From positions 23,132-87,131 of the forward strand of contig QNGE01000974.1 of NCBI GenBank assembly GCA_008508345.1: a DNA stretch of 64,000 bases, in the 5' to 3' direction. Below, piece by piece: positions 11,672 through 24,569 of this stretch. The translations under genes and the position numbers were made by a program. Position 1 is the stretch's first letter. Each line of letters begins with the position of its first letter. Under the pieces are notes generated by a model. It did not search any database and was not told the DNA's origin. It worked only from the letters and a program-made list of their open reading frames with translations. The stretch is from Paragonimus westermani. Its lineage: Eukaryota; Platyhelminthes; Trematoda; Plagiorchiida; Troglotrematidae.

Positions 11672-13794
11672 CTACTGTTGATTGTGACATTCCGGATGTG
11701 ATGGCAAATCAATTTAGATCGGTTAATAGCTACCATGTGTAACATGAAACGTTAGTACTCGGGATATGGCTCATACCACTTCTACTTATGAGTCCAGAAA
11801 TCTAGGAAAACATTTGTGAACTGTACGTCTGATTGTGAAGCTAATGGGAATTTAACTTACCAGCTCCTGCAAAAGTGTGTTAATCCACACTGACCAGTTG
11901 TGAACAAATAGCACGTCTGATATTAATTCAGCTCATGAAAACCGGTACTGTTGGGGTAACCAAGAACGGCTGTTTGCAGCAACCTTTTTCAGAATACTCC
12001 TATCTAAAAAGATAACACCGGAAGTAAATCATTCTTGTGCGTTCATCTTAAGGTGTATATTATGAAATATGAAGACCAGTGAGTAATTACTGGTTACTGT
12101 CCAGATTCTCGTAGGCAAAGTGTGACCAACTCTGCATTTAAACTTGAGCAATAGGCGCTACAAACCTAAGGTGTTACGCTCAGACGGGGATTGTATAAAC
12201 TGTTCATTAGACGGTCTTCAGCTTCGATCGGTTGTCTTCAACCGTTCCTTGTCCCAAGGTGTACACAACCGTTGTCATTGTATTCTGACATTTATTGCCT
12301 AACTGTTCAGTACGAAGACATTGATAACACAGTGTAGTGAGTTAGACTGGCAACAAAATTATACACCAGTTTCGACGTTCACCAATATCTTGTCTAGCTT
12401 CCAGTCACAAGCAGTCATTCTTTTAAACGAACAAATTAATATCATCAAAGTGCATCAAGTCAATTCTGTTCATCACACTTAAAGCCTACTCTTGTTACTT
12501 GCATGACCTTGGAAAGAAGCGAATGTATTTCAGTCGACGCAATACTAATGGCCGCTCGCCTAAAATACGAGACGTTTCCAGTCATTCGAATGAGTGAGCT
12601 AGCTGTACGCCCAGTTTTGTGCTTCGACGGTAGCACACTGCCTGTCTACATAGGTTTTTTCAGCATAGCAGGAAACCACAAATTTGCAGCAAATCATTAC
12701 CACAATTTGTGTCACATTTCACAAGAGGTAGCTGATTCTTCGGGAGAACGGTCAAATTTTCAAATTAGCCCAGCTGTATCCGGGATCTGAATATCACAGA
12801 AAAAGGCGTAGATGACATTAGGTTTCAACGTATCTCTATAGCTCACTGAACTGCACCCCAAAGGTCTGTCAATCTTTTGGGAAGAAGTAAAACTTGGTGG
12901 GAAAATTGTTGACCAGTTTTGTATTCCCATCTATAATTATTTCTCAGAATGGCTTTCCGAATGCTATTGAACATAACACATTCCAAGAGTATGCAATCGT
13001 CTCTCGACAAACTTTTTCGGTGTCGACCGGAAGTGAACTGCAGAACGCTAAAAGGTTGGCTGGTTATATAGTATATGTCCCGGAACTCTGACTTGGCACC
13101 AAAATCCGGAGACTTAACGAACGGCCACGCTCTCTATCCGATTAGGGTGAGCGAACGGGCATAAAACACCGCCAAAACCACAGCCGGATTAGCTGGTCGT
13201 GGGTTGGAGAAGTGAACGTGTATTTCCAGGCAAGTCGATGGGTCCCATCAAGCCAGTGCCTCGGCCACTACGGTCCACGATCGATAAGGCCTGGCTGTCT
13301 ACATGCGTCTTTGTAACCATTTTAACACTAGAAAAGCAATATTGGACTGGGAACCAACGTGTACCGATGAGTGCAAATGCACAAATTAGGAAAACGATTT
13401 CGTCCCAACAGAATGTGCCATCGCAAGAGTTTATTCATCAAATGACAGGTAACGTGGAGCTGCATTTACGAACAAAACAGATTTACGAATCGCTAAACGA
13501 CTGATCAAATCCTGAGGGAATTTTCATAGAAGCTGAGGCAAGTCATGCCGTGTTTTTAGGTTTACCGTGCCACTTGCAATCTCTCACGTGAGGTTTTAGT
13601 CATCCTGGGAAATCAGTAATTGTTGCTCGATATGTTTCAGTTTTGTGACTGTTACTGAAGTGTGTCGTTCAGCCTCTTCTTGACATGTCTGAGTTGACCA
13701 AATTATCTGCAATGAATGCAACTTGTTCTGTAAGTGAGAAAGTTTGAAAGATTTTGTTTAGCCTGATATGATTTTTTATCTGGAAATCAACATA
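11672..13794. other. Unassigned sequence
   Basis: Plus-strand frames of 95 codons (12503-12790) and 101 codons (13199-13504) are present but show no motif and no convincing splice context. No repeat copies were recognised. Confidence 0.35.
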
Positions 13795-13905
13795 TGGAAT
13801 CATTGTACGTGAACGATCAGCCACACTCGCTTGTGATTAATAATGTTCAGATTAATCGGCCGCTTCCAGAGGATACACAGTAACTGTCCTGGTAACTCCA
13901 ATCTA
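13795..13905 (-). repeat. HHR-SINE copy 2 (5' half, inverted)
   Basis: The reverse complement contains GATTGGAGTTACCAGGACAG followed by TTACTGTG, a CCTCT..GAAGCGGCCGATTA block and CACAAGCGAGTGTGGCTGAT. These align in order with the 5' half of the copies at 54.7 and 62.8 kb. The ribozyme half is absent. It lies 140 bp before a plus-strand copy, forming an inverted pair. Confidence 0.7.
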
Positions 13906-14044
13906 CAACCCAGCGAATGGGACTCCTCTCCAAGTCAGAATCACAGAAACAATTAAATCATTGAACGATGGCTGCAACAGGTGCGATCACTTATGGGTCC
14001 TATTCAGTTTGTATGGTCCAGAACCCCCGCAATGTTCATCGGTA

Positions 14045-14365
14045 TTCCGGATGTTACTCAACAAGCGAATGATTTCTGTGATTCCAACTTGGCTAGAAGT
14101 CATAGTCGTAGACTCAGTTGAAGTTAACAAGATAGTTACTGTCTCGTCTGGTGATTCAGTCGTACGAAATGTGACACAGTGCTAAAGGCGGTTACCCAAC
14201 AAAAGCTTGACTGGAGTTTTGGTCTCAGCTGCAGCAAGAATATGCCCTCTTGGCAACCTCTAACATAAGCGAAACTGAAGTATAGTGTTTGTTTCTGAGA
14301 TGGGTCTGCTGAAATATCTTTCACAATGCAGCAGCTGCGATAAATCGAGAGTGATGCTTGATTCA
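14045..14365 (+). repeat. HHR-SINE copy 3
   Basis: Ordered matches to the copy at 62790-63170 are: ACTCAACAAGCGAATGAT, GAAGTTAACAAGATAGTTAC, GTCGTACGAAATGTGAC, CAGCAAGAATATGCC, GCGAAACTGAAGTATAGTG, and the 3' block CAGCTGCGATAAATCGAGAG. Divergence is high but the block order is complete, so this is an old full-length or near full-length copy. Confidence 0.7.
14243..14286 (+). ncRNA. Hammerhead relic in HHR-SINE copy 3
   Basis: GCGAAACTGAAGTATAGTG is retained from the GAAA strand and cleavage region, but the CTGATGA strand has decayed to a CTCTAACATAAG-like stretch. Recognised by position within the repeat rather than by an intact core; not expected to be active. Confidence 0.4.
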
Positions 14366-16149
14366 TATGACTGAAACACTCTACTGGTTATCAGTAAAAC
14401 GCAATAAATTTTTGTAAACTGTCATCAACTCAAGAAAAGGAATCGAGTCAGATAAAAATGTGATCGGTGTTGACAAAACACGATGTTTTCAATGATGGCA
14501 ACCTTTCGAAGAATCATTACGGTGTTGCTAGTCAATATGGAGAAAATCAGATCACAGTATGTGTTTTCGAAAAAGATCAGCCTCTTTGGAAGATTACTGT
14601 CCTATTCTGGATTAGTTTGACAATATTTTTCATGACCTAGCTCAGTGTTTTGATAAATTCCAACGTCCTTATGAGCTTTTGCATATTTATGAGCTAAGCG
14701 TTGATGGACGACATGCATACGTTATTTAGTGCAAGCTAATTGAACGACTTCTATGCCGAGTGTATGTACTTGCGAACATAGGCTGTGTTCCTGTAGGTTT
14801 ACTGACCAGTAATGTTAAGCGATGACAAGTACAAATGTGTATTGTGTGCATACAGAATAACTGTATGATTGTTTGATTTATTTTTTGTTGTTACTCGAAA
14901 AAACTGCTATTCGTAGTGAATAGTAACTCTCTTATAACATCAGTCACTTGTGTTACATACTGAAAACTCTTCATCCATTACACACAGCGAAAGAGGTAAC
15001 TCCCATCCGACTTTCTGTAGCTCCTCCCATAGGGCAAGTAATTACCGTTGACATTCATGATCAATGGAATGTCAGCTTTAGATGCTTCGAAATAAACGGG
15101 TTTCTTCAAATGGTTTAATTGAAGTCAACAACCATTCTTAGGGTGAGTCTATTTATAGCTTGTGTCCAGTTCCACACAGATTGTTAGTCGACTGTCATCT
15201 AGCTTCTAGTAAACAACCAACTAATCATGTTTTTTTTCTGGTCCAAAATGGAAAGCTTTCAGTTATGACAAATCATGTCAGGATAAGATGACAGTTAGCG
15301 ATAATAGAGTTCTTTTTAAGCACTGTTCTTCTTTGGTTGTCATGACAGAAGTAGTGTTTTCTACAATAGTAACTGTGTAATATAAAAACGTGGAAACGAA
15401 CTTCATAACCGATGGTTTTCTTTTTAATGGAGTCATTAAGATGGATTGAGAGAAAATGAATACATGTATATTTATGCTAGCACTCCAAATGTCCTGTTAA
15501 TTAACTTTCAAGCAGCATGTTCTTTATGAGGTACGGTTTCATTTTTAATGTCAGTGGTGAAGCCATTAGGAGTACGGTAGAAAAAAACATGACAAATTTA
15601 TTCAAGATTTAGAATGTACCGAGTGATTTGGGATATTTAGCAAAATGATATCTGTGGTCTTAGAATTAGGAAGCGCGAAAATCCTCTTTTGATCTCTTTC
15701 CACTGGATTACTGCAGTTACGGCTGCCTCATTTTAAATGTTATTCACAGGATGCACATTAAAGTACTTGAAAATCTGGTCTGAAAATATGTGCTTAGGTC
15801 AAACCGATATGCAATCCTTCATATATAGGGATTCATTCGAAACAAGTGGAGAATTCTCCCAAGTTTTTCATCTGTCCATTAATTTGCGTTGTGGAGAGAA
15901 TTTAGAGAAATACCTCTTTTTTACATAGAAAACTTGCTTAAAATTCCATTTTCTGTTTTGCCTGTAGTTGTTAGAAAGTGTGAAAGGTTGGCGGTTTTAA
16001 TAGCTTATGTTTGATGACCAAAATTCACTGGAAGCACATGACCATTTTGATGCTCATTGCCCCTCATCAGGTATGCGTAACCTGGGATCCTTTAACACCT
16101 CCCACTGTAGGACTGCGCACTGACGTTTGTGAACTAGAATTCTAATCCA
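14366..16149. other. Unassigned AT-rich sequence
   Basis: No coding, repeat or RNA feature was recognised on either strand. Confidence 0.4.
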
Positions 16150-16385
16150 CAACACTCCATCGGTTTCCAGTCATACTTCGTGTGCACTTATGCCTGGTTT
16201 GTGTGTGTGTCTGATGCTTCCCGTCGAGGATTTTTCATCTCTCATTTCTCGTCCGCTGGTCCGATTTTGTTGAGCGGCATCTCCTCCGGTCACCTGTGTT
16301 GTTCAGAATTCGCTCGCTGTGAACTTTTGGACGTACCTCATCGTCACACCGACTTATTCCACTGAGTGTCTAAATACATGTACCA
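16150..16385 (+). repeat. W repeat, copy 2
   Basis: Shares CGTGTGCACTTATGCCTGGT, CCCGTCGAGGATTTTTC, TCGTCCGCTGGTCCGATTTT, GTTGAGCGGCATCTCCTCCG and GTCAC with copies 1 and 3. Its right end (ACTTTTGGACGTACC, then ATTCCACTGAGTGT) aligns with the right end of copy 1 near 4380-4430. It is a single unit, without the tandem duplication. Confidence 0.75.
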
Positions 16386-19300
16386 GTCACACTGTCTGCA
16401 AACACCTACTTTCAGAACTGCTGTGTTTCAGTGCAACCGTACATCTGTTGTAACTGTTTGTACTAGCTCAGTCAGCTAACTGGCTGGAAGTCACTTCAAG
16501 GGAATAGACGTATATTTTATGGGTTTGCCTACCAGCTTCTAAGACGGGAGATGTCTCACGAACGCACAACCTTGACTCAAAAATAGATGGCTGGTCGTAA
16601 CGTCTTGCTTCAGGGTGTATCCGAACACATAACATATGACACAATTCAGGAACAGAACACATAACAACCTAGTTCTCTTTTCTATGCCCCTCAGATAGTT
16701 ATTCGGCAAATCGACATGATCGTCTCCTTTGTATAGCAATAGTAATGAATAGAGGTGGAACTGTGATTACCGGACAAATGGACACTTTGATAACATGCGA
16801 CTGAGATTTTCAGGTTAAACCCTCCCTTGTATTAGTTTATAATGCTCACTCTCAAATCATTATTCTACTACTGGTCTCGTCTTGTATAGACATATCAGAT
16901 TTCCTTTTTTACGCACGCAAACAGACTGTCACCCGAAACATTCTTTCATGTCTCCATTGACTACGGGTCCGTGTTTCTGTCTACTTCCTTAGTTTTTACA
17001 TTGTGGGCGATTACATTACTTCTGACATCTTGTCTACTGCGCGCCGTTGTTAACCTGATGTGCCAATCATAACTACAGAAACCGAGAAATTATTCCGACC
17101 TGATTTTACTCTGTGAAAAACTAACCCTTCTGTAGAAGCGCCAGTGGTTGCAACTTTTAATCTGTTGTTCCGGCCTTCTCTTTACCACACGGTACCGTTG
17201 TGGTAGCACCAAGATGGAAGTTATATACACCAGCGGTAGAATCCTGAGCACCAGAGGAGCAGATTCAGAGAGAATTAACAATTCAGTTTCATCTAGTCGT
17301 TTCCTAGCAACTTGCTGCATTTAGACATGAGAAGGTACACCAGAGGTTGGACAGAATGATTAGGCGTCAAAAGTCGTAGCTCGAACAAACAGGTGGCATG
17401 GATAGGTGTTCCTCATGAACTAAACACCGAGTTTTGTTAATTGAAGAAAAGAGCCCTATCAATTGCCAAGAATATGGGGTTAACGGTAGAGAGCAATGCA
17501 GTAATGATTCAACTTGCTGCGAGATGTTACGTCGTAGTCATTGAACTCAGATTTCTAGTTCGGCTATCGCTTTGGGTGTTTTTTGTTATAGAGGGCTGTG
17601 TCAGCAACTTGGGGGATATTTCTGACATCCATAAAAATGGACACCAATCCACTCAGGCTGACATGGCAAGCAACTTATGAAGGGAAAAGATTGGGTAAAC
17701 TGACTCCAGCGTTTGGAAAGGTCATAATCAGGGTAGAATGGACCAGATAAAATCGACAGGGAGAGAAAGAGAAGGATGCATAAATTGATTCAGGATTTGT
17801 GACTCGCAACGAGTTCTGTTCTGTGCTTATTATGAAAACCTACACAACTCTGAGAATTGCAACTGGTGAACAAAAGGGTGTTGATTAAATTCAATTCTTG
17901 GTAAATGGTCTTCCGAATTCGTGCAACCAAATATGTTGAACAAAGCTTTACAAGCTACATGCAAAAACTCCTAGAGTTATGCGAACTGACTGCTACCAAT
18001 GAATTTGAGATGAACAGACTAGTACAATAAACCATTTTAAGATCAGGTTAGGGTAGTACTCAGAAATATTGGGTTGTCATTGGTGTGGGCTTCACATGTA
18101 ACTTACAAACCTGGGCACGACAAATTTATGATTACCAAATAGAAAAGTGTTCCTCAATACTATAAAGTGAAATTTCATCAACAAACATCCTATGAAATGT
18201 GATAATGGTGATCTTGTCTGAAGTATGCCGTTCTACAACTTTGCTAAAAATTCCATCAAATTTAAACACTAGAAAGCCCAGAGAGTCGACGAAGTTTGTT
18301 CAACACGAATAACGTTTCACTGACGAGCGCACCTGCAGTGGGAATACAAAATAACTGTGCACACTTACAAGTGACTTGATCTGTCCAGTTTGCAAGATGC
18401 AACTTACAGTCTTTTCGAATTGCTTACCGACGGATTTCATTAAGTATGCTCTGTTCAGATTTAAGCAAGTGCTTCACAATACGGGGTTGGAATTTTCTCT
18501 GGACAACAGTGTGTTGTCAGTCTCCCACAATTACGATGAATTAGCAAAAGTTCTTGTTGAATCAAGATCTCCCTTAAGCTTCTTAAACACAGGGCTCCAT
18601 CTGTAGGTTGTGATGACCTGAGCACCGCATTCACTGCATCAAATTTGAGTGCTTAGTTATTTATCACTGGAAAATGTTTCTTTGGAGTTCGGGACAAGAC
18701 AACATCTTCTGTTAGCAACAGTGTTAGGGGAGTAACTGTATACATGTTTCACGATTCATTAGACGCACTGACTAACTGAAGCTTAGAAGACAAATAGGAT
18801 TCTATCAGATTGCATTATTCAAACGATCAGAGTTGTATATGGCACGTCACTTATCTAGATCGGATCTGGCCATAGAATCAGGAAAAGAGCCTTGTTGTTA
18901 TGCAGTTGATTTCTTACAAGTTATTCCGAAGTCGAGGACCTTGAGATTTTGGTTCTTAAGAAGAGTGTGCACGAACCCAAGCATTTCCCGATTGTTCATT
19001 TAAATTCATACAAAAGAATACACCTGTAATCAACTGTAGTTTTGAGAGCCTGTTGCACTTCTATAGTAATTGCATTCTTGAATTTTAGTCCTGTTTTCAA
19101 CCCAAATGCGCCCAGATCGCCTATCGCACGATTTGCGCGAACACACAGTCGCCAACAACAAGACAAATACTTGGTTAATCGTGGCTATTATTAGCAAAAA
19201 CAAGTTAATTACTATAAACCATACAACAGAGTTATGGCTTGGAGGGTGTCCTTCAACGAAGACTCATTACACGGGTGCAATACTCACAATATCGATGTCT

Positions 19301-21654
19301 AGTGATCCTGATTACTCACTAAACAATTTTCCTGTGTTATCATCTAGTCAGTTGCGCCGATCGTCAAGCCTCAACATTTTTCCCTTCAGTCATGCATACA
19401 GTAAACGGGAATATTCTCAGAATTTTAAAATAAGAAAATTCTATTTCACATGATGGCCCGCAATCTTCGTTTGATCCACGTAGAGGAGACCCCTGGTCAT
19501 CGAACATATTTACAAGAGTGTTTGTTTCTCCACAGAACAACCACAGAAAATGACATGGTACTACACAGGTACAACGACATACATTACTCACCTTGAGTAA
19601 CGATTTTAAGCAAGAACTATCAAACTGTCTGACCCGTCATGGTTGTTAACGGTTTTGACAAGTAAAAACAAGCATTCGGGTTCAAAAGTTCACGGCTTCC
19701 TAACGATCACTGTTTTGTCTAATGAATTACCTGCCTACATGAAACTTTTTGATAGCGGTATTCAGTCCGCTGCAATGACTTCGTGAATCGAATGTGTGGT
19801 AGGAATAGCAGTCATTTGGTGTATACAAGACTGTCATTCTCATATCGTACAAAAGCAGTGAACTTGTTATTCAACAAACAAAATTTACAATGAGCTCAAT
19901 TAAATATGTGCATATTTGTGATAGACATTCTTCACGCTGAGATTTAGCCATGTGAATGATAGCAAAACATTCATAGAGTTGTGCATGATGCAGCAGAACC
20001 ACAATGTGTTGGCTGAAACGTTTTGCTGTACAGCGGCCATTAACCACATTCAATAAGGTACCACTTACACGACCTGAGTAGGAAAATTACACCAAAAGTC
20101 TTTACAGATGTCCCTAGAAAACACTGACGCTGCACAACTTATGGGACCTACGCGAAGCAATGCAGTAAATGTTTGGTTCCTGTGGACATCACTGATGTGA
20201 TGGACGCCTTCTTTGTTTTTGGCAGACCTTGCCGGTGACACACACACACACCGCAGAATGAAACTAACTACCTACCAATAAGCGCCGGGTTGTAGTCCAG
20301 ACATTTCTTTATCGAATCAAGAATATAGTCACCAAAGTTGCACGAAGACGTGAAGTTTTCTCTTCAGATGATGCGTTTCCTTCTCACAGGAGGTCAAAAG
20401 CGATCAACCGTTTGTGGTTGGCCAACAAACGAACACACATCCACCTCACTCTCGGACGGATTTGAGGCAGAAAGCTGAGCGAGAATAAATGCAGTATAGG
20501 TGTAAGACATTAAGCTGATAGATGACCTAACATTAATCCTGGTGACAAGCTGTGTTCAATGTTGATGACATTAGACTATGTCTTATGGGACGTGAATGGT
20601 TGAAGTGAGATATGAACATGATGAATTATAAGTAGAAATTTCGGTTTGGAATGTGCATTAAGAAGATTTATATTTGATGTCGGCAGCTGACAATAAACGG
20701 AATTATTCTACGATTTTAAGTGAACATCATTCTCTCCAGGTCCGACTATAATGACCGTGCCTATCCTATTGGAGAACACCTAATCGATAGAATCATCTGG
20801 GATGGTTATTTTCACTTCTGGACTGAAAGTTGAGTGCATTTCATATCTGAGCTTTCATATGACCTGTTCACTGGTTTAGATTTAATCATTATTGATATCC
20901 TTTATGTCAGCTTGCGTTTGAGATGAATTCGTTCCATTGTAGGTTGGACTTACTAGTTGATGGTGACTACTTCAGTACAATCTGTCGTGAACAGCGACAG
21001 AGCAGGATAGATCCCTATAATCATTCGCACATAATTATCGCCATTGTTGCAATGATATGGCTACAGCGTGACTGTGTCATATCTTGGGGGTTGAGTATTC
21101 TAAGATATCTGCATTAGTGAACATTCCTTATGATAAACTATTAAAAGAATAGTAGATGTCCTTAAAATTTTATCAGCTATGTCAAAACAACTCTGGATCA
21201 TGTTATGAGAAAAATGTTGCATACTATGCGAATTGGCATCAGCTGGTTAGTTCGAAGGTGTCAGTTTTGGAGGTGATCATCACCCTCATGTGTCTTTTTT
21301 CGACACTTGAGAAAAACATGGTAAGGCAGAGGTATCACCTTGAACTATATGGTATTTATCGAAACCAACTGTTCGTACAACTTTCAATACCGTCGTGACC
21401 AATGCACGATTTTCATCAGTTTTCAGAACATTCGCAGAGGGTTGTCGGATTTATGCCTCCAAGAGAAAACGAGATTGTGATATCCCGAATTTTTCGAACT
21501 CTTAAGAGAATGATTGGTTAGGAAACAGGCAGCATGTGTGATAGCATTAGATAAAGCTAATTTGTTAAATAAGCTAACACGGTGTGATGTATTTCAAATT
21601 TTCGTTCACTCATACAGGTGCAACCAATTCCATCATGCTCATAAGTCCTTCCTT
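16386..21654. other. Unassigned sequence, about 5.3 kb
   Basis: A (CA)n run sits at 20237-20251. Open stretches are short. A plus-strand frame at 18376-18606 begins with ICPVCKMQL and hints at a RING finger, but the remaining zinc ligands are absent. A minus-strand stretch near 20067-20240 ends at a GTAAGT. Neither is supported enough to call a gene. Confidence 0.35.
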
Positions 21655-21659
21655 GATTA

Positions 21660-22076
21660 TGTTAGGAGGCGCATCTCCTAACGAGACAGTCATGATGCAT
21701 CACGCCACATCGATCGACCGGCCCAGCTAGGATGCTATGGTCGTGGGTGGTGGTATGGTCCCATTCAGCCAATCAGATTGCAGGTATGCGGTCGAACGAC
21801 TGTGCGCTGTCTGGTCACTGTATTTTCTCGCGGCTGCCTTCTGGTACCCCCTGTAACGTGATTTGTTCTGACTCCCTGACCGCCATATATGACTGTCTCA
21901 ATTGATTCGCTTCGTGTCTGTCGACCATCTATGGTAATCGTTTGTCTTATAAATCTAGAGCTTCTGTGTCCTAAGTTTTGTCTCGATCGTCCAATAAACA
22001 GTGCAGCCGCGTCTCTTCTGATTTCTCGTTTTTAGGGTCAAGTGACTGAGCGCGTACCAAAGGGGACGATCCAATA
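21660..22076 (+). mobile_element. Solo LTR of a Ty3/gypsy-type retrotransposon
   Basis: A 417-bp GC-richer block begins TGTTAGGAGG and is bordered by the direct repeat GATTA at 21655-21659 and 22077-22081, a 5-bp target-site duplication as expected for Ty3/gypsy integration. Internal promoter architecture fits an LTR: CCAAT at 21769, TATAAA at 21948-21953 and AATAAA at 21993-21998. The left end holds the hairpin GTTAGGAG-GCGCAT-CTCCTAAC (21661-21682). The right end reads AATA rather than the usual ACA, one transition away. No internal coding region flanks it, so it probably arose by LTR-LTR recombination. Confidence 0.75.
21948..21953 (+). promoter_or_regulatory. LTR TATA box
   Basis: TATAAA lies 40 bp upstream of AATAAA (21993) inside the solo LTR, with CCAAT about 180 bp upstream. 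The layout matches a U3/R promoter and polyadenylation signal. Confidence 0.55.
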
Positions 22077-22081
22077 GATTA

Positions 22082-23790
22082 CGATTTTGATATTTAGGTG
22101 AAGGATTACCCATATGCATGCGGTTGTGTAATGGAGTCATTGGATTACTAGACAAGTTTATCCCACGCAAATCTTGTTCAAACAAGGGCGTTTACTAATG
22201 TGGTTAATTTTAATCCGATTCCAACAATACCCAAACGTTTTACTTAAATATAAAATTTCAGACAAAGATGAATGAGCTTCGCTTTCCAACACTGAAAACA
22301 GAGATATTTCAGCTGACGGAAAACATAAGCTCTCTGTGCTAATGGCAGTCGATCCAGTAGCAGTTTTTCTAAACTTGTCTAAAATGCAGTAAGCCTCACA
22401 GAATCATGAGCGCTATAGTAGGAATGTGATATAAAATGGACTAGTCACAGCAATGTTCTGGTAAAGCTCACCTAAGGGGGGGATGGATCAACATTAATCT
22501 GAGCTGTTAGAAAGTAACCTAGCAGTAACTGTATGACCTTTTCGAATGCGTATACCAGGTTGAAGAGTTAAAAATTGTCTGTTTCTTTGCTGGAAGCAAG
22601 TGACCTACCTGAATCAATGGATGCTGCCTGTAAGACCTGTTTTACATTAATATGTTTTACTTAATTAACTGTATAAAAAGGTTACCTATATTTTTGGGTG
22701 GTATCTCTTCTTTCGTTAGGTCAAACAGTTTGTCATCATTGACCTATAGTCCTACCCGTCTCCTTAGTTTTCGGTGATTGCTTTATATTGACATGGTCTT
22801 CTGATTGACTCGTTGGAATTCTATTCAAAGATTACCACTCTACATTGTGACTCGCTACGTTATTCATGAAACTCTCACACCTCCATAACCATTCTTAAGC
22901 ACAGGGTACGTTTGGCGTGATCAGCTGTATTATTGAAATATGGAACTTGTTTGTGCAATACCAACTGAATAATTATTCCATTGTGAGTTAAGTATTATGA
23001 TCTAAATTTCTGTTCGCAACAGAGGACGTGCACGACAGACACACAGGTCGTTTTCCATGTTTTGGTGAAAGAAAAGGTAATTACGAACGGCGTACAACAC
23101 GAGTGTTTCAAAGAATATACCGATTTAACAGCATTACCGAAACTCTCCGCTACCCATTATTTGTGGGAATTCTTGTAAACAATAAGGAAATTGGAAAGAC
23201 AATCAGTCCTTCTTGTATGCGTTATGGAATAGTCACTTACAGACTATACAAGACGACTATTTTCGAGAACGCGAAAAAATTACTTATTCCGTGGCCAACG
23301 AAATGGCTGATCTTGAAATGCTAGAAACAGTTAACGCATAAAATATTTAGTTAATGGTTCAACCAGATTGATTTGATCACCATATCTGATCAAGAACATT
23401 AAAGTCCGCGAAATAGCAGTTTAATAATAGTGATTGTACATAGATTGGTTTCTTGTTGGATTGGCATACGGAAAGAATTTTATCCCATACGCTGATTTAG
23501 ATCTGAATCTAACACCTCAAATTACGTCAGGCTTAAGCCGAAGCAAATTCATAACATTGGCCTCAGGACCCAGTTACGTACTGTAGGACGATATTCTTTC
23601 TGTGTGTTAAGTGCGCAGGAGTAATTATTATGAGTTTCTCCAACAATGATATTTTACGTCTTCCTGTGCACTTGGAACATTGAGCCCATGTTTTTCCAGG
23701 CGATTGCCAAGTGTACAGTCTAAGGACTTGGTTTAATTTCATCAGCCAAATACACTGCACAAGCCATGAACAAAGCGAACATCATACGAA
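22082..23790. other. Unassigned sequence
   Basis: A 98-codon plus-strand frame (23028-23324) has no recognisable domain. No repeats of the families seen elsewhere. Confidence 0.35.
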
Positions 23791-23835
23791 CTGATGGGCG
23801 AGTGGAATCAACGAAAACAAGCTTGTTTGCTACAC
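23791..23835 (+). ncRNA. PLE family A hammerhead-like motif (upstream copy)
   Basis: CTGATGG, a variable stem II region, GAAA, the palindromic stem III ACAAGCTTGT, TT and then GCTAC follow in hammerhead order. The same blocks occur at 24519-24559 (plus) and 25861-25898 (minus). The core has one change (CTGATGA to CTGATGG), and the AGC that should pair with GCT upstream is missing. It may be the upstream terminal repeat remnant of the PLE at 24.1-24.6 kb. Confidence 0.4.
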
Positions 23836-24104
23836 GTTTCTTTTATTGTCTAGATCGGGTATTTTCCACAACATAAACGATGTAAATTCCACGACATAAC
23901 GACCATTTGTGCCTAAACTTCGGTCAACACAGAGTTGGTGTGTGAGACCTGACTAAAACTGCTTCCCTGAATACACCGTCAGATTTCGACGAATACAGCG
24001 ATTAGACTGATGATGATCTGATCCCATGAGAACGACAGAGTTGCAAACGACTTGTTTTCTGCGTTTAATCACCTGGTTAACTACAACACAAGAAATATAA
24101 AAAC

Positions 24105-24425
24105 AGCACACACATTGGTCGTGCTATAAGGCGATTGACTGAGAGAGTGCCTGAACACCATCCCGCGTGTGGTTAAAATGATTGCAAGCGCGATTGTTAC
24201 CCATTTGAAAGATTCCAGTCATTCTGTCAGTAAGAAAGATGTTTTTCAGGTTGTACACTGAGTGCCAAGGAATCCACCAGAAATGGTGCCATTCCGAATG
24301 TTGGCCGTTGTCGAAGCCTTTAGCATTCGATTGCGCAACTCTGAACTCTGCTCTCAGAAGTTCGTGTGGACACTTAACCTTACTTGGCCCACAATCAATC
24401 AAGCCCACGATTTGGAATAGGGATC
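24105..24425 (+). pseudogene. Penelope-like element GIY-YIG relic, frameshifted
   Basis: The plus-strand translation gives HIGRAIRRLTERVPEHHPAC near 24112-24170, the GIY-YIG core with its basic helix. After frameshifts, near 24325-24420, it gives IRLRNSELCSQKF-like and VWTLNLTWPTINQAHDLE, the C-terminal segment of trematode-type PLE endonucleases. The two parts align with the intact-frame copy at 26002-26433. The reverse transcriptase is gone. The 206-codon frame on the opposite strand here is an antisense by-product of this relic. Confidence 0.7.
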
Positions 24426-24518
24426 GCATAACTGAAAACACACACGCCGTCCATAAATTCTGCTGATTGTTTTTCTGATCCACCCTAGTTGCTGTTCTCA
24501 TATTTATTGTGTTGTAAT

Positions 24519-24559
24519 TAGCCTGATGATTAAATACCGAAAGCAAGTCTTGTTCGCTA
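24519..24559 (+). ncRNA. PLE family A hammerhead-like motif
   Basis: TAGC, CTGATGA (24523-24529), a 9-nt stem II region, GAAA (24539-24542), stem III GCAAGTCTTGT, TC, then GCTA. TAGC and GCTA pair as stem I across the cleavage position. Stem II pairs poorly. It lies about 95 nt after the GIY-YIG relic, the position where PLE ribozymes are reported (hammerheads in Penelope-like retroelements is established knowledge). Confidence 0.5.
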
Positions 24560-24569
24560 CTTCGTCGTA

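Noticed and set aside
18310..18345. Hammerhead-like CTGACGA near 18.3 kb
   Set aside because: No GAAA strand or pairing stems follow; a single 7-nt match is expected by chance.
18376..18606. RING-finger exon suggested by ICPVCKMQL
   Set aside because: Only one Cys pair is present, other zinc ligands are missing and the borders lack convincing splice sites.
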